Source of the DNA: Salinibacterium sp. NK8237
Lineage (GTDB): Bacteria; Actinomycetota; Actinomycetes; Actinomycetales; Microbacteriaceae
DNA length: 64,000 nucleotides
Reading direction: 5' to 3'
Assembly: GCF_015864955.1 (NCBI RefSeq)
Contig: NZ_JADYWE010000001.1
Location: 1-64,000 of the forward strand
The notes beneath the pieces were generated by a model. It was given only the letters and a program-made list of their open reading frames with translations. It did not search any database and was not told where the DNA came from. Shown piece by piece: positions 21,487 to 28,918 of this stretch. Position numbers and translations under genes: made by a program. Position 1 is the stretch's first letter. Each line of letters starts with the position of its first letter.

Positions 21487-21993
21487 GTGAAAACGAAAAT
21501 CAAGGTTGGGGACGTCTTTATCGTCCCTACTGGCGATGGTCGTGCGGGGGTGGGGCAAGTGGTGGGAGTGTATGGAAAGAGTGACTACTATTTCGCGATC
21601 TTTGACACCATTGTCCCGCTGGAAGTTGCGGACGAGAGAGCAATAGAGGCGCTCAAATTGCCGTTGCTTTTCCTTGGGCTGTCGTTGGATGCCAAAATCT
21701 ATTTTGGAGATTGGCCCGTCGTAGCGCACGCGGAAGTGGACCCGTCGATCTTGCTTCCTGCATACAAAGTCTCTATGGGAACCATAGATAATATTCACGT
21801 AATTGACTACACGGGCACTCGGAGTCGTCCGGCCACTGAGGCCGAAGTTGACCTCTTGGAGTTCCGGTCGACCGTCTCTCCTGTGCGATTCGAGCGGGCT
21901 TTGCGAGCTTATTTAGGTTTGGAACCGTGGTTAGAGCTGTTCGACAAGCTGAAGCCCAATGAGCTGACTACGACCGCGGCACTCTTCGACTGA
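21487..21993 (+). CDS. Imm26-like immunity protein
   Basis: 168 residues, soluble, no signal peptide. The start VGDVFIVPTGDGRAGVGQVVGVYG is the pattern of the Imm26 family, found as immunity proteins of polymorphic toxin systems (GDVF.IP..DGR.G.GQV). GTG at 21487 has GGAGG at 21474-21478. No toxin lies nearby, so it would be an orphan immunity gene protecting against toxins from neighbours. The whole protein is closely similar to residues about 185-350 of the next gene, so the pair arose by duplication. Family assignment is from recognition of the N-terminal motif and needs a profile search. Confidence 0.7.
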   Translation: MKTKIKVGDVFIVPTGDGRAGVGQVVGVYGKSDYYFAIFDTIVPLEVADERAIEALKLPLLFLGLSLDAKIYFGDWPVVAHAEVDPSILLPAYKVSMGTIDNIHVIDYTGTRSRPATEAEVDLLEFRSTVSPVRFERALRAYLGLEPWLELFDKLKPNELTTTAALFD

Positions 21994-22061
21994 GTGGCTG
22001 CGGTGGTTGGCCCACAGGAATCGTCTCGTGCAGAATCACGATTGAACCAAGGTGTTAGAAC

Positions 22062-23114
22062 ATGACCATTTTTGAACGGCCCCATCCTGCTTTTCTTTCG
22101 ACGACTCGTGCCGGAATGTGTGCAGTGTGGGAGCCATCGCGTTTCACCCATGTGACTGACGCAGAAACGTGGGCAGTTGCGTTCGATAACGATGAATCGA
22201 TCATAAGCATGATCAAAGAGGGTGCTTTTGTTCCTCTGAACGTGGGCGGGAGCTCAACTTTTAAGATTGATGTTCGTTCCGGAACACTCACCGAAAGAGA
22301 ACAGCGGCTACGAGCCGTGACATCGGAGCCGTATCTGTTGAAGACCGAGGGACTGATACAGGCGGGTGCCCTAGAAGAAATTGGTTCCTACATGGGGGGT
22401 GCGACTGAAATTTCTGTGGGCAAGGGGAGTTATTCAGTCACTGCCCACCTCATCGACTGGGACGCGGAGTTGGGCGCGAGAGATGCATCTGGGGAGGCAT
22501 CCCCGGATGCGCTGCCGGATTTCATTGTGCAACTTGCCCTGATCGAGCCCGGTAGTTCACCTGTGTTCCGGACTGAAGTGCTTACCTTTCCGACCCCGCC
22601 GCCGCCCGCAGTGAAAGAGATCATCGTCGGGGATGTGTTCATCGTCCCTACGGGTGACGGTCGTGCTGGCGTCGGGCAAGTGGTGGGGCTATACGGAAAG
22701 AGCTCTTATTATTTCGCGATCTTTGACGCTGTGTTGCCTCTCGAAGTTGCGGCCGAGAGAGTAACGGACGCGCTTAAATCGCCAGTGCTCTTTCTCGCGT
22801 TGTCTCTGGACGCCAAAATCTATGTCGGGCACTGGACGGTAGTGACGCGGACGGCTGTGCATGCTGCGGTGCGTCTCCCCGCCTACAAAGTAGGTGTCGG
22901 GGGTCCCCCAAACATGCACGTAGAGGACTACTCGGGGACTCGTAGGCGTATAGCCACTCGCGCTGAAATCAACTTCCTGCAATACCGGAGCACAGTGGCG
23001 CCAGTCAGATTGGAGATGGCTCTACGAGCGCATTTGGGCTTGGAGCCCTGGCATCAAGAGTTTGAGGAGCTCAAGCCCGATTGGGTAGTAACTACCGCTG
23101 CGTTTTTCGACTAA
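22062..23114 (+). CDS. Two-domain protein: unknown N-terminal domain fused to an Imm26-like domain
   Basis: 350 residues. Residues about 185-350 repeat the preceding protein (VGDVFIVPTGDGRAGVGQVVGLYGKS..YYFAIFD, SLDAKIY, LRAHLGLEPW). Residues 1-175 are a different, beta-rich domain with FVPLNVGGSSTFKIDV, a LTEREQRLR turn and a GSYSVTAHLIDWD strand; I do not recognise it, though orphan immunity domains often look like this. A proline stretch (PTPPPPA) links the two. ATG at 22062 follows AAGGTG by 9 bases. A fused immunity pair would protect against two toxins or bind one at two sites; this is inference. Confidence 0.75.
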   Translation: MTIFERPHPAFLSTTRAGMCAVWEPSRFTHVTDAETWAVAFDNDESIISMIKEGAFVPLNVGGSSTFKIDVRSGTLTEREQRLRAVTSEPYLLKTEGLIQAGALEEIGSYMGGATEISVGKGSYSVTAHLIDWDAELGARDASGEASPDALPDFIVQLALIEPGSSPVFRTEVLTFPTPPPPAVKEIIVGDVFIVPTGDGRAGVGQVVGLYGKSSYYFAIFDAVLPLEVAAERVTDALKSPVLFLALSLDAKIYVGHWTVVTRTAVHAAVRLPAYKVGVGGPPNMHVEDYSGTRRRIATRAEINFLQYRSTVAPVRLEMALRAHLGLEPWHQEFEELKPDWVVTTAAFFD

Positions 23115-23142
23115 CCGCGAGCGTTGTGAGAGGAAAAATGAA

Positions 23143-23601
23143 GTGAGCTTTGTGCGATTGGCCACCGTGGCGCCGGACCTTGTGGAAGAGATATCCCAGC
23201 GTGACGGCTCCGAGCTGAGTGCTCTATCGAACGCTGTCGTGGCTTGGGCGATCGGGCAGGTGGAGATAGAGGACCCACGCCTCGCCGTAGCGCTCTCCGC
23301 GCTGAAGGAGCGGCGCGTGAGTGATCGAGTTCATGACGAACTCTGGGAGCTTGTGGAAGAACTGGACGAGTTGGCCTGGGATCTTCAGGAGTCAGAAGCG
23401 GGTGATGAAACCCTTGTGGGATACGCCCACGCGTTTGCCCGAGCGCGTGCAGCGAACGCGCTCTGGTATTCCCTCTTTATCCCGGCATCCTCTGAAACGG
23501 TCGCTGACTGCATGTACGAAGCACAAGCAGTCGCGGGTGACGTGAACGGTCTGCGAAACGTCGTTCGTCAAGTCTTGGCCAACACTTACCCAACACTTTG
23601 A
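23143..23601 (+). CDS. Unrecognised helical protein, possible immunity protein
   Basis: 152 residues, acidic and probably all-helical (ELWELVEELDELAWDLQES). It follows the fusion gene by 28 bases and is likely co-transcribed. A GTG start at 23143 gives the N-terminus SFVRLATVAPDL, which recurs in a decayed copy at 24463 outside the element. The company of Imm26-like genes suggests an immunity role, but no motif proves it. The last residues NVVRQVLANTYP complete a helix, so the length looks natural. Confidence 0.65.
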   Translation: MSFVRLATVAPDLVEEISQRDGSELSALSNAVVAWAIGQVEIEDPRLAVALSALKERRVSDRVHDELWELVEELDELAWDLQESEAGDETLVGYAHAFARARAANALWYSLFIPASSETVADCMYEAQAVAGDVNGLRNVVRQVLANTYPTL

Positions 23602-23726
23602 CTCGGGATTGCTCTTAAATCCTCAGTAAGCGGCAGATGTAGTTTCGCTTACGGGCGTATGGAAGCCCTTATGTTTCCGGGGTTTCCGGCACTGTTCGGT
23701 AACTGACGGACTCCACGATTCTGAGA

Positions 23727-23764
23727 CAGGGGGTCGCAGGTTCAAATCCTGTCAGCCCGACAAT
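23727..23764 (+). repeat. 38-bp direct repeat, copy 2 (displaced tRNA 3' end)
   Basis: Perfect copy of 21279-21316 without any 5' half of a tRNA before it, so it is not a tRNA gene. It marks the far boundary of the element and is followed by a terminator at 23774 that probably served tRNA-Pro before insertion. Confidence 0.95.
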
Positions 23765-23773
23765 ATGGAAAAG

Positions 23774-23801
23774 GGACTGTCCATCTGGACGGTCCTTTTT
23801 T
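23774..23801 (+). terminator. Terminator after the far att-like site
   Basis: GGACTGTCCA (23774-23783) and TGGACGGTCC (23786-23795) form a stem with one G-T wobble, followed by TTTTTT. It sits 10 bases past the displaced tRNA end, the same spacing class as the terminator at the intact gene. Confidence 0.85.
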
Positions 23802-23857
23802 CGCATCCACAAGGCGAAGAGGTGAGTTCTTCTCCACATCACCGCTACGATTCCCTC

Positions 23858-24466
23858 ATGTCAACTAACACGCCCGAGTGGTTCGGTTCAGCAGCGCGCA
23901 ACACCGCGCATCAGCCGATCGTGCAAGTGTTCTTCATGCTCGTGTATTTGATCTGGTGGATCTTCGCTGCTCCCGTTGCCGGGACGCTCATTTTCGTCGT
24001 GGGGGTCGCCTATGCCGCGGTCGTCGTGTTTCTCTCAGTCCGCAACATCCGGCACGCCGCCAACTTTCCCAATGTGCCCACCGCTGAAGGTGCGCTTATC
24101 GGAAAGCGCATGGGAATCCTTTCGGGAATCTCTTATGGCACGCTGTGGATCGTAGCGATCGTGCTCGCGTTGCTCGGTGAGTGGCGTCTAGTGTTTCCCG
24201 CTGTGGCGCTCATCATCGGAGCCCATTTCTTCCCGTTAGCGTTCATCTTCCGACGTCGCATCGATTTTCTTCTCGCGCCAATCGCGGTCGTGTTCGCAGT
24301 GATCGGGTTTCTGGTTGCTGCGCGCCCAGAGATTTCGTGGGCCTTTGTATATGCGATCTCCGGAATCGGCGGTGCGGTCGCCACGGCGGCATACGCCGTG
24401 TACTTGCTCTTCACTTACCGCAACCTCTGTCGCGAAGCAGGCGTCGCGCGAGAGAAACTGAGTTGA
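23858..24466 (+). CDS. Multi-pass membrane protein of unknown function
   Basis: 202 residues with about six hydrophobic helices (for example VQVFFMLVYLIWWIFAAPVAGTLIFVVGVAYAAVVVF and LIIGAHFFPLAFIF). It resembles small uncharacterised integral membrane proteins of actinobacteria. ATG at 23858 lies about 6 bases after TACGAT (23846-23851), suggesting a leaderless transcript with its own promoter just beyond the element. The stop overlaps a TTG that starts the decayed gene behind it. Confidence 0.7.
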   Translation: MSTNTPEWFGSAARNTAHQPIVQVFFMLVYLIWWIFAAPVAGTLIFVVGVAYAAVVVFLSVRNIRHAANFPNVPTAEGALIGKRMGILSGISYGTLWIVAIVLALLGEWRLVFPAVALIIGAHFFPLAFIFRRRIDFLLAPIAVVFAVIGFLVAARPEISWAFVYAISGIGGAVATAAYAVYLLFTYRNLCREAGVAREKLS

Positions 24467-24742
24467 CGCTTGTGCGACTAAACACTGTTGCTCCAGACCT
24501 CACGGCGGAGATCTCCACGCTTGGCGACGTTTCGCTCCGTGATGTATCTCGTGCCGCCGCTACTTGGGTTCTGAGCCAGGTCGATATTGACGATGTTCGT
24601 CCCCGAGTAGCTAACGCTCTCTGGTTCGCCCTCGCAACCCCTGCATCGGCCGAAACGGTCGCTGAGTGTCTATACGAAGCCTAGGCAGCCACTGGCGACG
24701 TGGACGGTTCGCGAGCTGTCATCCTTCAGCCCAAGGGATGAT
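24463..24742 (+). pseudogene. Decayed paralogue of the helical gene at 23143
   Basis: The frame opens with TTG at 24463 (overlapping the previous stop) and reads TLVRLNTVAPDLTAEIS, matching SFVRLATVAPDLVEEIS. About 60 codons are then missing in frame: VDIDD joins straight to RVANALWFALATPASAETVAECLYEA, the homologue of RAANALWYSLFIPASSETVADCMYEA. A TAG at 24682 stands where the intact copy has CAA, and homology continues past it (AATGDVDGSRAV against AVAGDVNGLRNV). An internal deletion plus a nonsense codon mean it is not functional as the full protein. Confidence 0.8.
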
Positions 24743-24822
24743 CGTGGCACTGTTACCGGTGCCCGACCGCCCATCAGCGGGAGGGTGCTTCTGCTAACAG
24801 AAGCAGCCGCGCCGTTGAGCGG

Positions 24823-24929
24823 GTTTTAGTCCTTGCGCTTGCCGGCGGCCTTGTCTTTCTTGTCAGCGCGCTTCTCCTTGAGAGACTTGCTGGCTACAGT
24901 CTTGCCGGATGATCTCTTGGGTGATTTAT
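24823..24929 (-). repeat. 107-bp direct repeat, left copy (headless Lys-rich gene)
   Basis: 105 of 107 bases match 34050-34156. On the minus strand it encodes the last 34 codons of the small Lys-rich protein, ending in TAA at 24826, but the ATG and first codons are replaced by unrelated sequence with an in-frame TAG upstream, so it cannot be translated from its own start. A hairpin (TGCTTCTG/CAGAAGCA, 24786-24805) follows the stop. A shorter match (ACCGCCCATCAGCGGG) shows the similarity extends past the gene end. The rest of 24685-25007 holds no other gene. Confidence 0.9.
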
Positions 24930-25007
24930 GTGTTGTCGCAAGCTACTGAAATACCCCGAACTCACGGATTGTGGGTTTGGCTAACCTGGCGTCCCTGGCC
25001 GCGGTCC

Positions 25008-27092
25008 TCACCCCGCATCCACGTGCTCGTTCACACCAAAGGCCTCATCGACTTCGCCGAGCTCGTCGAACTCATACTCCCACTCGTGCTCTCGGGCACC
25101 AGTTGCGGGGATTACACGTACGGCATCGGTAGGCAAGGACCGGGCACGATTGTCGAGGAAGAAGGCGTTCTTGCGGGGGTCGAGGCCCGAGATGTCGCCC
25201 ACAAACTGCCAGTTTTTTCGCCGTGCAAACGTGTGGGTGTACTCCAACCACTGCTGCAGCGTCGGCTCCGCGCCGCCATGATTCTGCCTGTAGTACACCC
25301 GCGTCGAAGCGAACTCGCTCGCGAGTCCGATGCCGGGGTTAGGCAAATTGCCCTGAAGCGTGCGCTGCGCGAGTTGACGTGCGGACAGCTTGACGGCGGA
25401 CCACGGCTGCCGCTGCACGTCGAGGTGACGCTGCAACTGGCCTCTGGGGATGTTGGTCCCCGGGTAGACGCCACCGGTGCGCACAAAGTGACTGCTCGGC
25501 CGGTTGTAGTGTCGTTCGGCTGCGCGCCGGTTGCGCAGCTCTGGCTGCAGCGTCGTGGAATACGCCCTAATAAAGCGGGTGAATGTCGGATAAACCGTGT
25601 GCGTGAATAGCGCGAAGCGGTTGAACATCGCCCACAGCACGGCGGCGTTGTCGGCGTTGTCAGCGCCGCCGGCCTCGTGCACCAGCAACTTGGCAGACCA
25701 GATGAGGTCATCCGCAGAGAAGGGGTACGTGAAGGTGCCCCGTGGCGTCGTGCACTCGAGGGTACCGAGTGTGATTCCCGCGAGGTTAGCGCTCGTCGAC
25801 GCAGACCCAGCCGCTCCCGAGGAGGTCGTGCTCGACGCGGATCCCGCCCCTGCCCCGGCGGCGCCTGCGCCCGCAGCAGCACTTGCGGCCGGTGACCCGA
25901 GAGCCGTCCACGTGATGGGACCAACGACGCCGTCGGTACTCAGCCCTCGCGCCGCCTGGAACGCCTTGACCCTCGCCTGCGTTCCCGCGCCAAAGATGCC
26001 GTCGCTGGCTGTAGCGAATCCCGCCGCCGAGAGGGCGATCTGAAGCTGCCGCACAGCACTGCCGCGAGCGCCGCGCCTCAATGTCGGGCGCACTGGTCCT
26101 GGCGTGGGCGGAGTGGGGGCCGAACGGGGTGCTGGCGACGGCCCCGAGGCTGTGGTGCCGAGCGTCGCGAGCAGGTAGGTCGTGGGGTCGAGCAATCCCA
26201 CAGGTGCTGCCTGACCGTGCGTCCACCGCTTGTTGCGCGTGGTTCCTCGGGTATACATCTCGAAGTGGAGCATGTGCCCGCCGCCAGGGTTTCGCCCAAT
26301 GAGGCCGATGGTTTGCCCCGCTGTCACGGTGTCTCCGACCTTGAGCCCGTGACGGGTGAGGGAGTCGGGCGAGACCTCTCCGTAGTTGATGACCACTTGT
26401 GGGTGTTCCACGAGCAGTGCCCACGTGGTCTTGGTTTGTCCGCAGCAGAACCCGTAGAACGCGACGATACGGCCGTCTTCACACGCCACAACCTCGTCGC
26501 CGATTTCGGCGTTGAGATCGACGGCGCAGTGCCTCCGCGTGAATGGACCCCGTGCGGGTCGACCTGCAGAGAAGCGGCGCCCCGCGTTTCTTCCCACGCC
26601 TGTGCCGTCGCTCGCCTTGTAGTTCACCTCGGTGGGCTGGGCGTGGGTAGAGCGCACGGGGAAGTGGGCGCCAGTAGAGGGGACCGGAGCGTGGGGCGCG
26701 CCGACCTGGGCTGGCGCAGGGGCAGATGCCTGATCCTCAAAGCTCGCTTCCCATTCATCCTCTTCGTCGACCTCGCACTCCTGTTCGGACTCGAAGTCGC
26801 CCTCGGCCTGCAGCGACTCGCTTGGCTCCCGCTGCCACCCGTCGCCTGCTTCACGTGCACCCTCGTCGAAGAACTCGCTTGTCACCCACTCGTCCTCGGA
26901 AGTCTCCCAACCGTCTTCCTCCGCGGTGGCATCCCCACCCACCGGTTCAGCTATGGATGGCCCCTCGTCGTCGGCGAAGTCCTCCCGGGCGGCGGACGAC
27001 TCCCACTCGCTCAGCGCGGCGCCGTCTGCATCGACGTCCGACACCTCCCCAAACGGCGACGCCGGGGCGGCGAAGTAATCTGCGGTCGACAT
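25008..27092 (-). CDS. Modular cell-wall hydrolase: acidic N-terminus, M23 peptidase, peptidoglycan-binding and SleB-like domains
   Basis: 694 residues, no signal peptide. Residues 1-125 are very acidic with W-E and F-E dipeptides. About 165-305 is an M23/LytM domain: HCAVD gives the first Zn ligands (His188, Asp192) and GHMLHFE the last His, but the usual catalytic HLHFE has Met in place of the first His, with a His one residue earlier. About 338-398 is a PG_binding_1 domain (LRRGARGSAVRQLQIAL...DGIFGAGTQARVKAFQ). After an Ala/Gly/Ser linker, about 455-650 resembles SleB-type hydrolases (SAKLLVHEAGGADNADNAAVLWAMFNR with a candidate catalytic Glu). The tail is again acidic. ATG at 27092 is preferred (AGGTG 6 bases upstream); GTG at 27101 overlaps the previous gene. 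It is the last gene of a five-gene run from 32420. Confidence 0.75.
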   Translation of the reverse strand: MSTADYFAAPASPFGEVSDVDADGAALSEWESSAAREDFADDEGPSIAEPVGGDATAEEDGWETSEDEWVTSEFFDEGAREAGDGWQREPSESLQAEGDFESEQECEVDEEDEWEASFEDQASAPAPAQVGAPHAPVPSTGAHFPVRSTHAQPTEVNYKASDGTGVGRNAGRRFSAGRPARGPFTRRHCAVDLNAEIGDEVVACEDGRIVAFYGFCCGQTKTTWALLVEHPQVVINYGEVSPDSLTRHGLKVGDTVTAGQTIGLIGRNPGGGHMLHFEMYTRGTTRNKRWTHGQAAPVGLLDPTTYLLATLGTTASGPSPAPRSAPTPPTPGPVRPTLRRGARGSAVRQLQIALSAAGFATASDGIFGAGTQARVKAFQAARGLSTDGVVGPITWTALGSPAASAAAGAGAAGAGAGSASSTTSSGAAGSASTSANLAGITLGTLECTTPRGTFTYPFSADDLIWSAKLLVHEAGGADNADNAAVLWAMFNRFALFTHTVYPTFTRFIRAYSTTLQPELRNRRAAERHYNRPSSHFVRTGGVYPGTNIPRGQLQRHLDVQRQPWSAVKLSARQLAQRTLQGNLPNPGIGLASEFASTRVYYRQNHGGAEPTLQQWLEYTHTFARRKNWQFVGDISGLDPRKNAFFLDNRARSLPTDAVRVIPATGAREHEWEYEFDELGEVDEAFGVNEHVDAG

Positions 27093-27093
27093 G

Positions 27094-28338
27094 TCAGGCA
27101 CCTGCGCGGGTGGCCGCGAGTTCCGGGCGTGGCACGCGCAGCGGCTGCGCGCTGGCAGTCACAGCAGTGCCGGTGGGACGCTCTTTGACCCGATCGCCCG
27201 TCGCCGATTGCCACAGGTTGATGAGGTCGTTCATGTCCTCGGTCAACTGCGACGCGGGTGAGTAGAGGGCCTCGGCCTGAACCGGATCGTCGAAGATTCC
27301 CAACTCAATGGCGCGGAGAACGCTCGACGAGAGTTCCGCCATCTCCAGTAATTCGCGGCTTCGGGTGGCGGACTTCATTCCTACCCGCTCTGCGATGGCC
27401 GTGAGACGCCCGTCTGGCGTACTCGCCTGGGCCTTGAGGTCCTTCACGATCGGCGAGTCTGAGCGCAATGTCAGGTCGAACCAGCTGAGCGCGGACACGT
27501 ACGCGAACTCCTCGCGCGCCAGCGCGCCGCCCTGCCTGCGTTGATTCAGCATGTCGCGGATCGCACGGCACAGCAGCGCGACGTACGAGGGATCTGTGGG
27601 GTTGACTCCTGCCGCGTTCTTGCGGTTCTCGAGTCCCATCCAGACTTGGCGCAACAACTCCGTCCACTTCTCGCGGAAGTCGAGGTTCACTCCGCTCCCG
27701 ACTCCCTGTTTCCACGCGTCGGGGGTCGTGGCGCCGCCCCAGATGTTGGGGATCTGGTGCGGGAGGTCGAGCCCGAACATCCGCCAGTAGGCGTTGCGGC
27801 GGTTCACGCGGGCGTAGGGCCGCATCTCGCTGATCACGCCGCCGATGGAAAACAGTGGCGGATCCCTGAAGAACAGTTCCTCCGTGCTGCGCAACCACTT
27901 CACACTCTCGGGCGACAGCGAGCCGAGGGTCTCGCCGAGCACCATTCTGCGCACCACCTCCGAGAAGATCTCCATGACGCCGGTGCTCTCGACAAGGTAC
28001 GCGTAAATCAGCTGGTGCCAGATCAGCCCGCCCGATCCAGGGGAAGCCTCAAGCGGCCCGCGCACGCGCGACCAGTTGTCGGGATTAGTGACGCTGATTC
28101 CGGATGGGTCGATCAGCCCCCCTGCAGCCTGCGTTGGCAGATTGAGGTCCTCAATGATCTGGCTCGCGCCGAGCAGGGGAGCGGCGTTCGGGGGAGTGAC
28201 GCCAGGAAGGGGCGGCACGAGGGCGCCCGCGGCCCAGGCCTCGTCGAGCCATCGACTGAGCTGGACCGGGTGCACGAGAAAAACGGATGTGGCGGGCTTG
28301 CCCTGCGCTACAAACGTGTTCGCTAGATTGAGGAACAT
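27094..28338 (-). CDS. Unrecognised 414-residue protein of the island locus
   Basis: I do not recognise this family. The protein is soluble with mixed composition and no signal peptide or membrane segment. Notable blocks are FLVHPVQLSRWLDEAW near the N-terminus, RVRGPLEASPGSGGLIWHQLIYAYLVE in the middle, and a tryptophan/arginine-rich NRRNAYWRMFGLDLPHQIPN. ATG at 28338 has AGGAGAG 6-7 bases upstream; an upstream extension to 28395 is open but lacks a ribosome site and overlaps the previous gene. It is followed directly by the wall-hydrolase gene, so the two are probably translated together. Confidence 0.65.
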   Translation of the reverse strand: MFLNLANTFVAQGKPATSVFLVHPVQLSRWLDEAWAAGALVPPLPGVTPPNAAPLLGASQIIEDLNLPTQAAGGLIDPSGISVTNPDNWSRVRGPLEASPGSGGLIWHQLIYAYLVESTGVMEIFSEVVRRMVLGETLGSLSPESVKWLRSTEELFFRDPPLFSIGGVISEMRPYARVNRRNAYWRMFGLDLPHQIPNIWGGATTPDAWKQGVGSGVNLDFREKWTELLRQVWMGLENRKNAAGVNPTDPSYVALLCRAIRDMLNQRRQGGALAREEFAYVSALSWFDLTLRSDSPIVKDLKAQASTPDGRLTAIAERVGMKSATRSRELLEMAELSSSVLRAIELGIFDDPVQAEALYSPASQLTEDMNDLINLWQSATGDRVKERPTGTAVTASAQPLRVPRPELAATRAGA

Positions 28339-28348
28339 TGCTTCTCTC

Positions 28349-28903
28349 CTAGTTCTTGGGTGATTTCGGCGATTTGGGGGAGTTCGAGCGGGCACTGACA
28401 GCGGGTTCGGGCAGATGTGCCGAACTCTTCGTCGGGTGCGCAGACGCAGCGATCATGCGACCAGCGGAGTCGTACACCACGGCGAGTACCACTGCGGAGA
28501 CGGATGATTGACTTGGCACCTCAACGGTGCCTGCGTCGGACAATTCGCCCGCATCGTAGTAGTCGATCTCGCCAGATTTTGTGCGCAGCGTAAGCTCCAC
28601 CGTCTCACCGCGGCGTGCACGCGGAGGCACTTCGATGACGAGCGTTCTGCCGTGCAGCGTCGACGGCACAAAGCCGCTGAACGTGGACTTGCCGCCTCGC
28701 CCGGTTCTCCCCAGCAGACCAGTGATCATCCCGTACCGAAATGCCGTGTCCGACTGAACTACCTCCTCGCGCGTTGGCCCGGAGTCGCGAGGCGCGGACA
28801 ACGGCCCGCCGGCGAAGCGTGCAATGGCCCTGTCGAACATCTCCTCGAATTGACGCTCGTCCCACCCGGTCGATGCGGGTGCGGTGGACTCGTTAGTGGT
28901 CAT
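28349..28903 (-). CDS. Unrecognised 184-residue protein of the island locus
   Basis: Not recognised. The first 65 residues are hydrophilic and helical (WDERQFEEMFDRAIARFAGG); residues 70-155 look like a beta-rich domain (RTLVIEVPPRARRGETVELTLRTKSGEIDYYDAGEL..GTVEVPSQSSVSAVVLAVVYDSAGRMIA). The end is a Ser/Lys/Pro tail with SPKSPK repeats. GGAAAGGAAAAC lies just before the ATG at 28903. Spacing to both neighbours is 10-15 bases, supporting one operon. Confidence 0.65.
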   Translation of the reverse strand: MTTNESTAPASTGWDERQFEEMFDRAIARFAGGPLSAPRDSGPTREEVVQSDTAFRYGMITGLLGRTGRGGKSTFSGFVPSTLHGRTLVIEVPPRARRGETVELTLRTKSGEIDYYDAGELSDAGTVEVPSQSSVSAVVLAVVYDSAGRMIAASAHPTKSSAHLPEPAVSARSNSPKSPKSPKN

Positions 28904-28918
28904 GAGGGTTTTCCTTTC

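Larger units (their letters stand above)
21279..23764. mobile_element. Integrase-less integrated element at tRNA-Pro carrying immunity-like genes
   Basis: About 2.45 kb is bracketed by a perfect 38-bp repeat of the tRNA-Pro 3' end, the classic footprint of site-specific integration by a tyrosine recombinase. It contains its own terminator and three short genes, two of them Imm26-like. No integrase, excisionase or replication gene is visible, so it is either a non-autonomous cassette moved in trans or what remains after deletion. To the eye it is AT-richer than the flanking core genes. 23602-23726 contains nothing I recognise. Confidence 0.75.

Noticed and set aside
23727..23764. Second tRNA gene
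   Set aside because: Only the 3' half of tRNA-Pro is present; there is no acceptor 5' strand, D arm or anticodon stem.
26217..27188. 323-codon plus-strand open frame in the island
   Set aside because: Antisense to the wall-hydrolase gene; no domain visible and no ribosome site.
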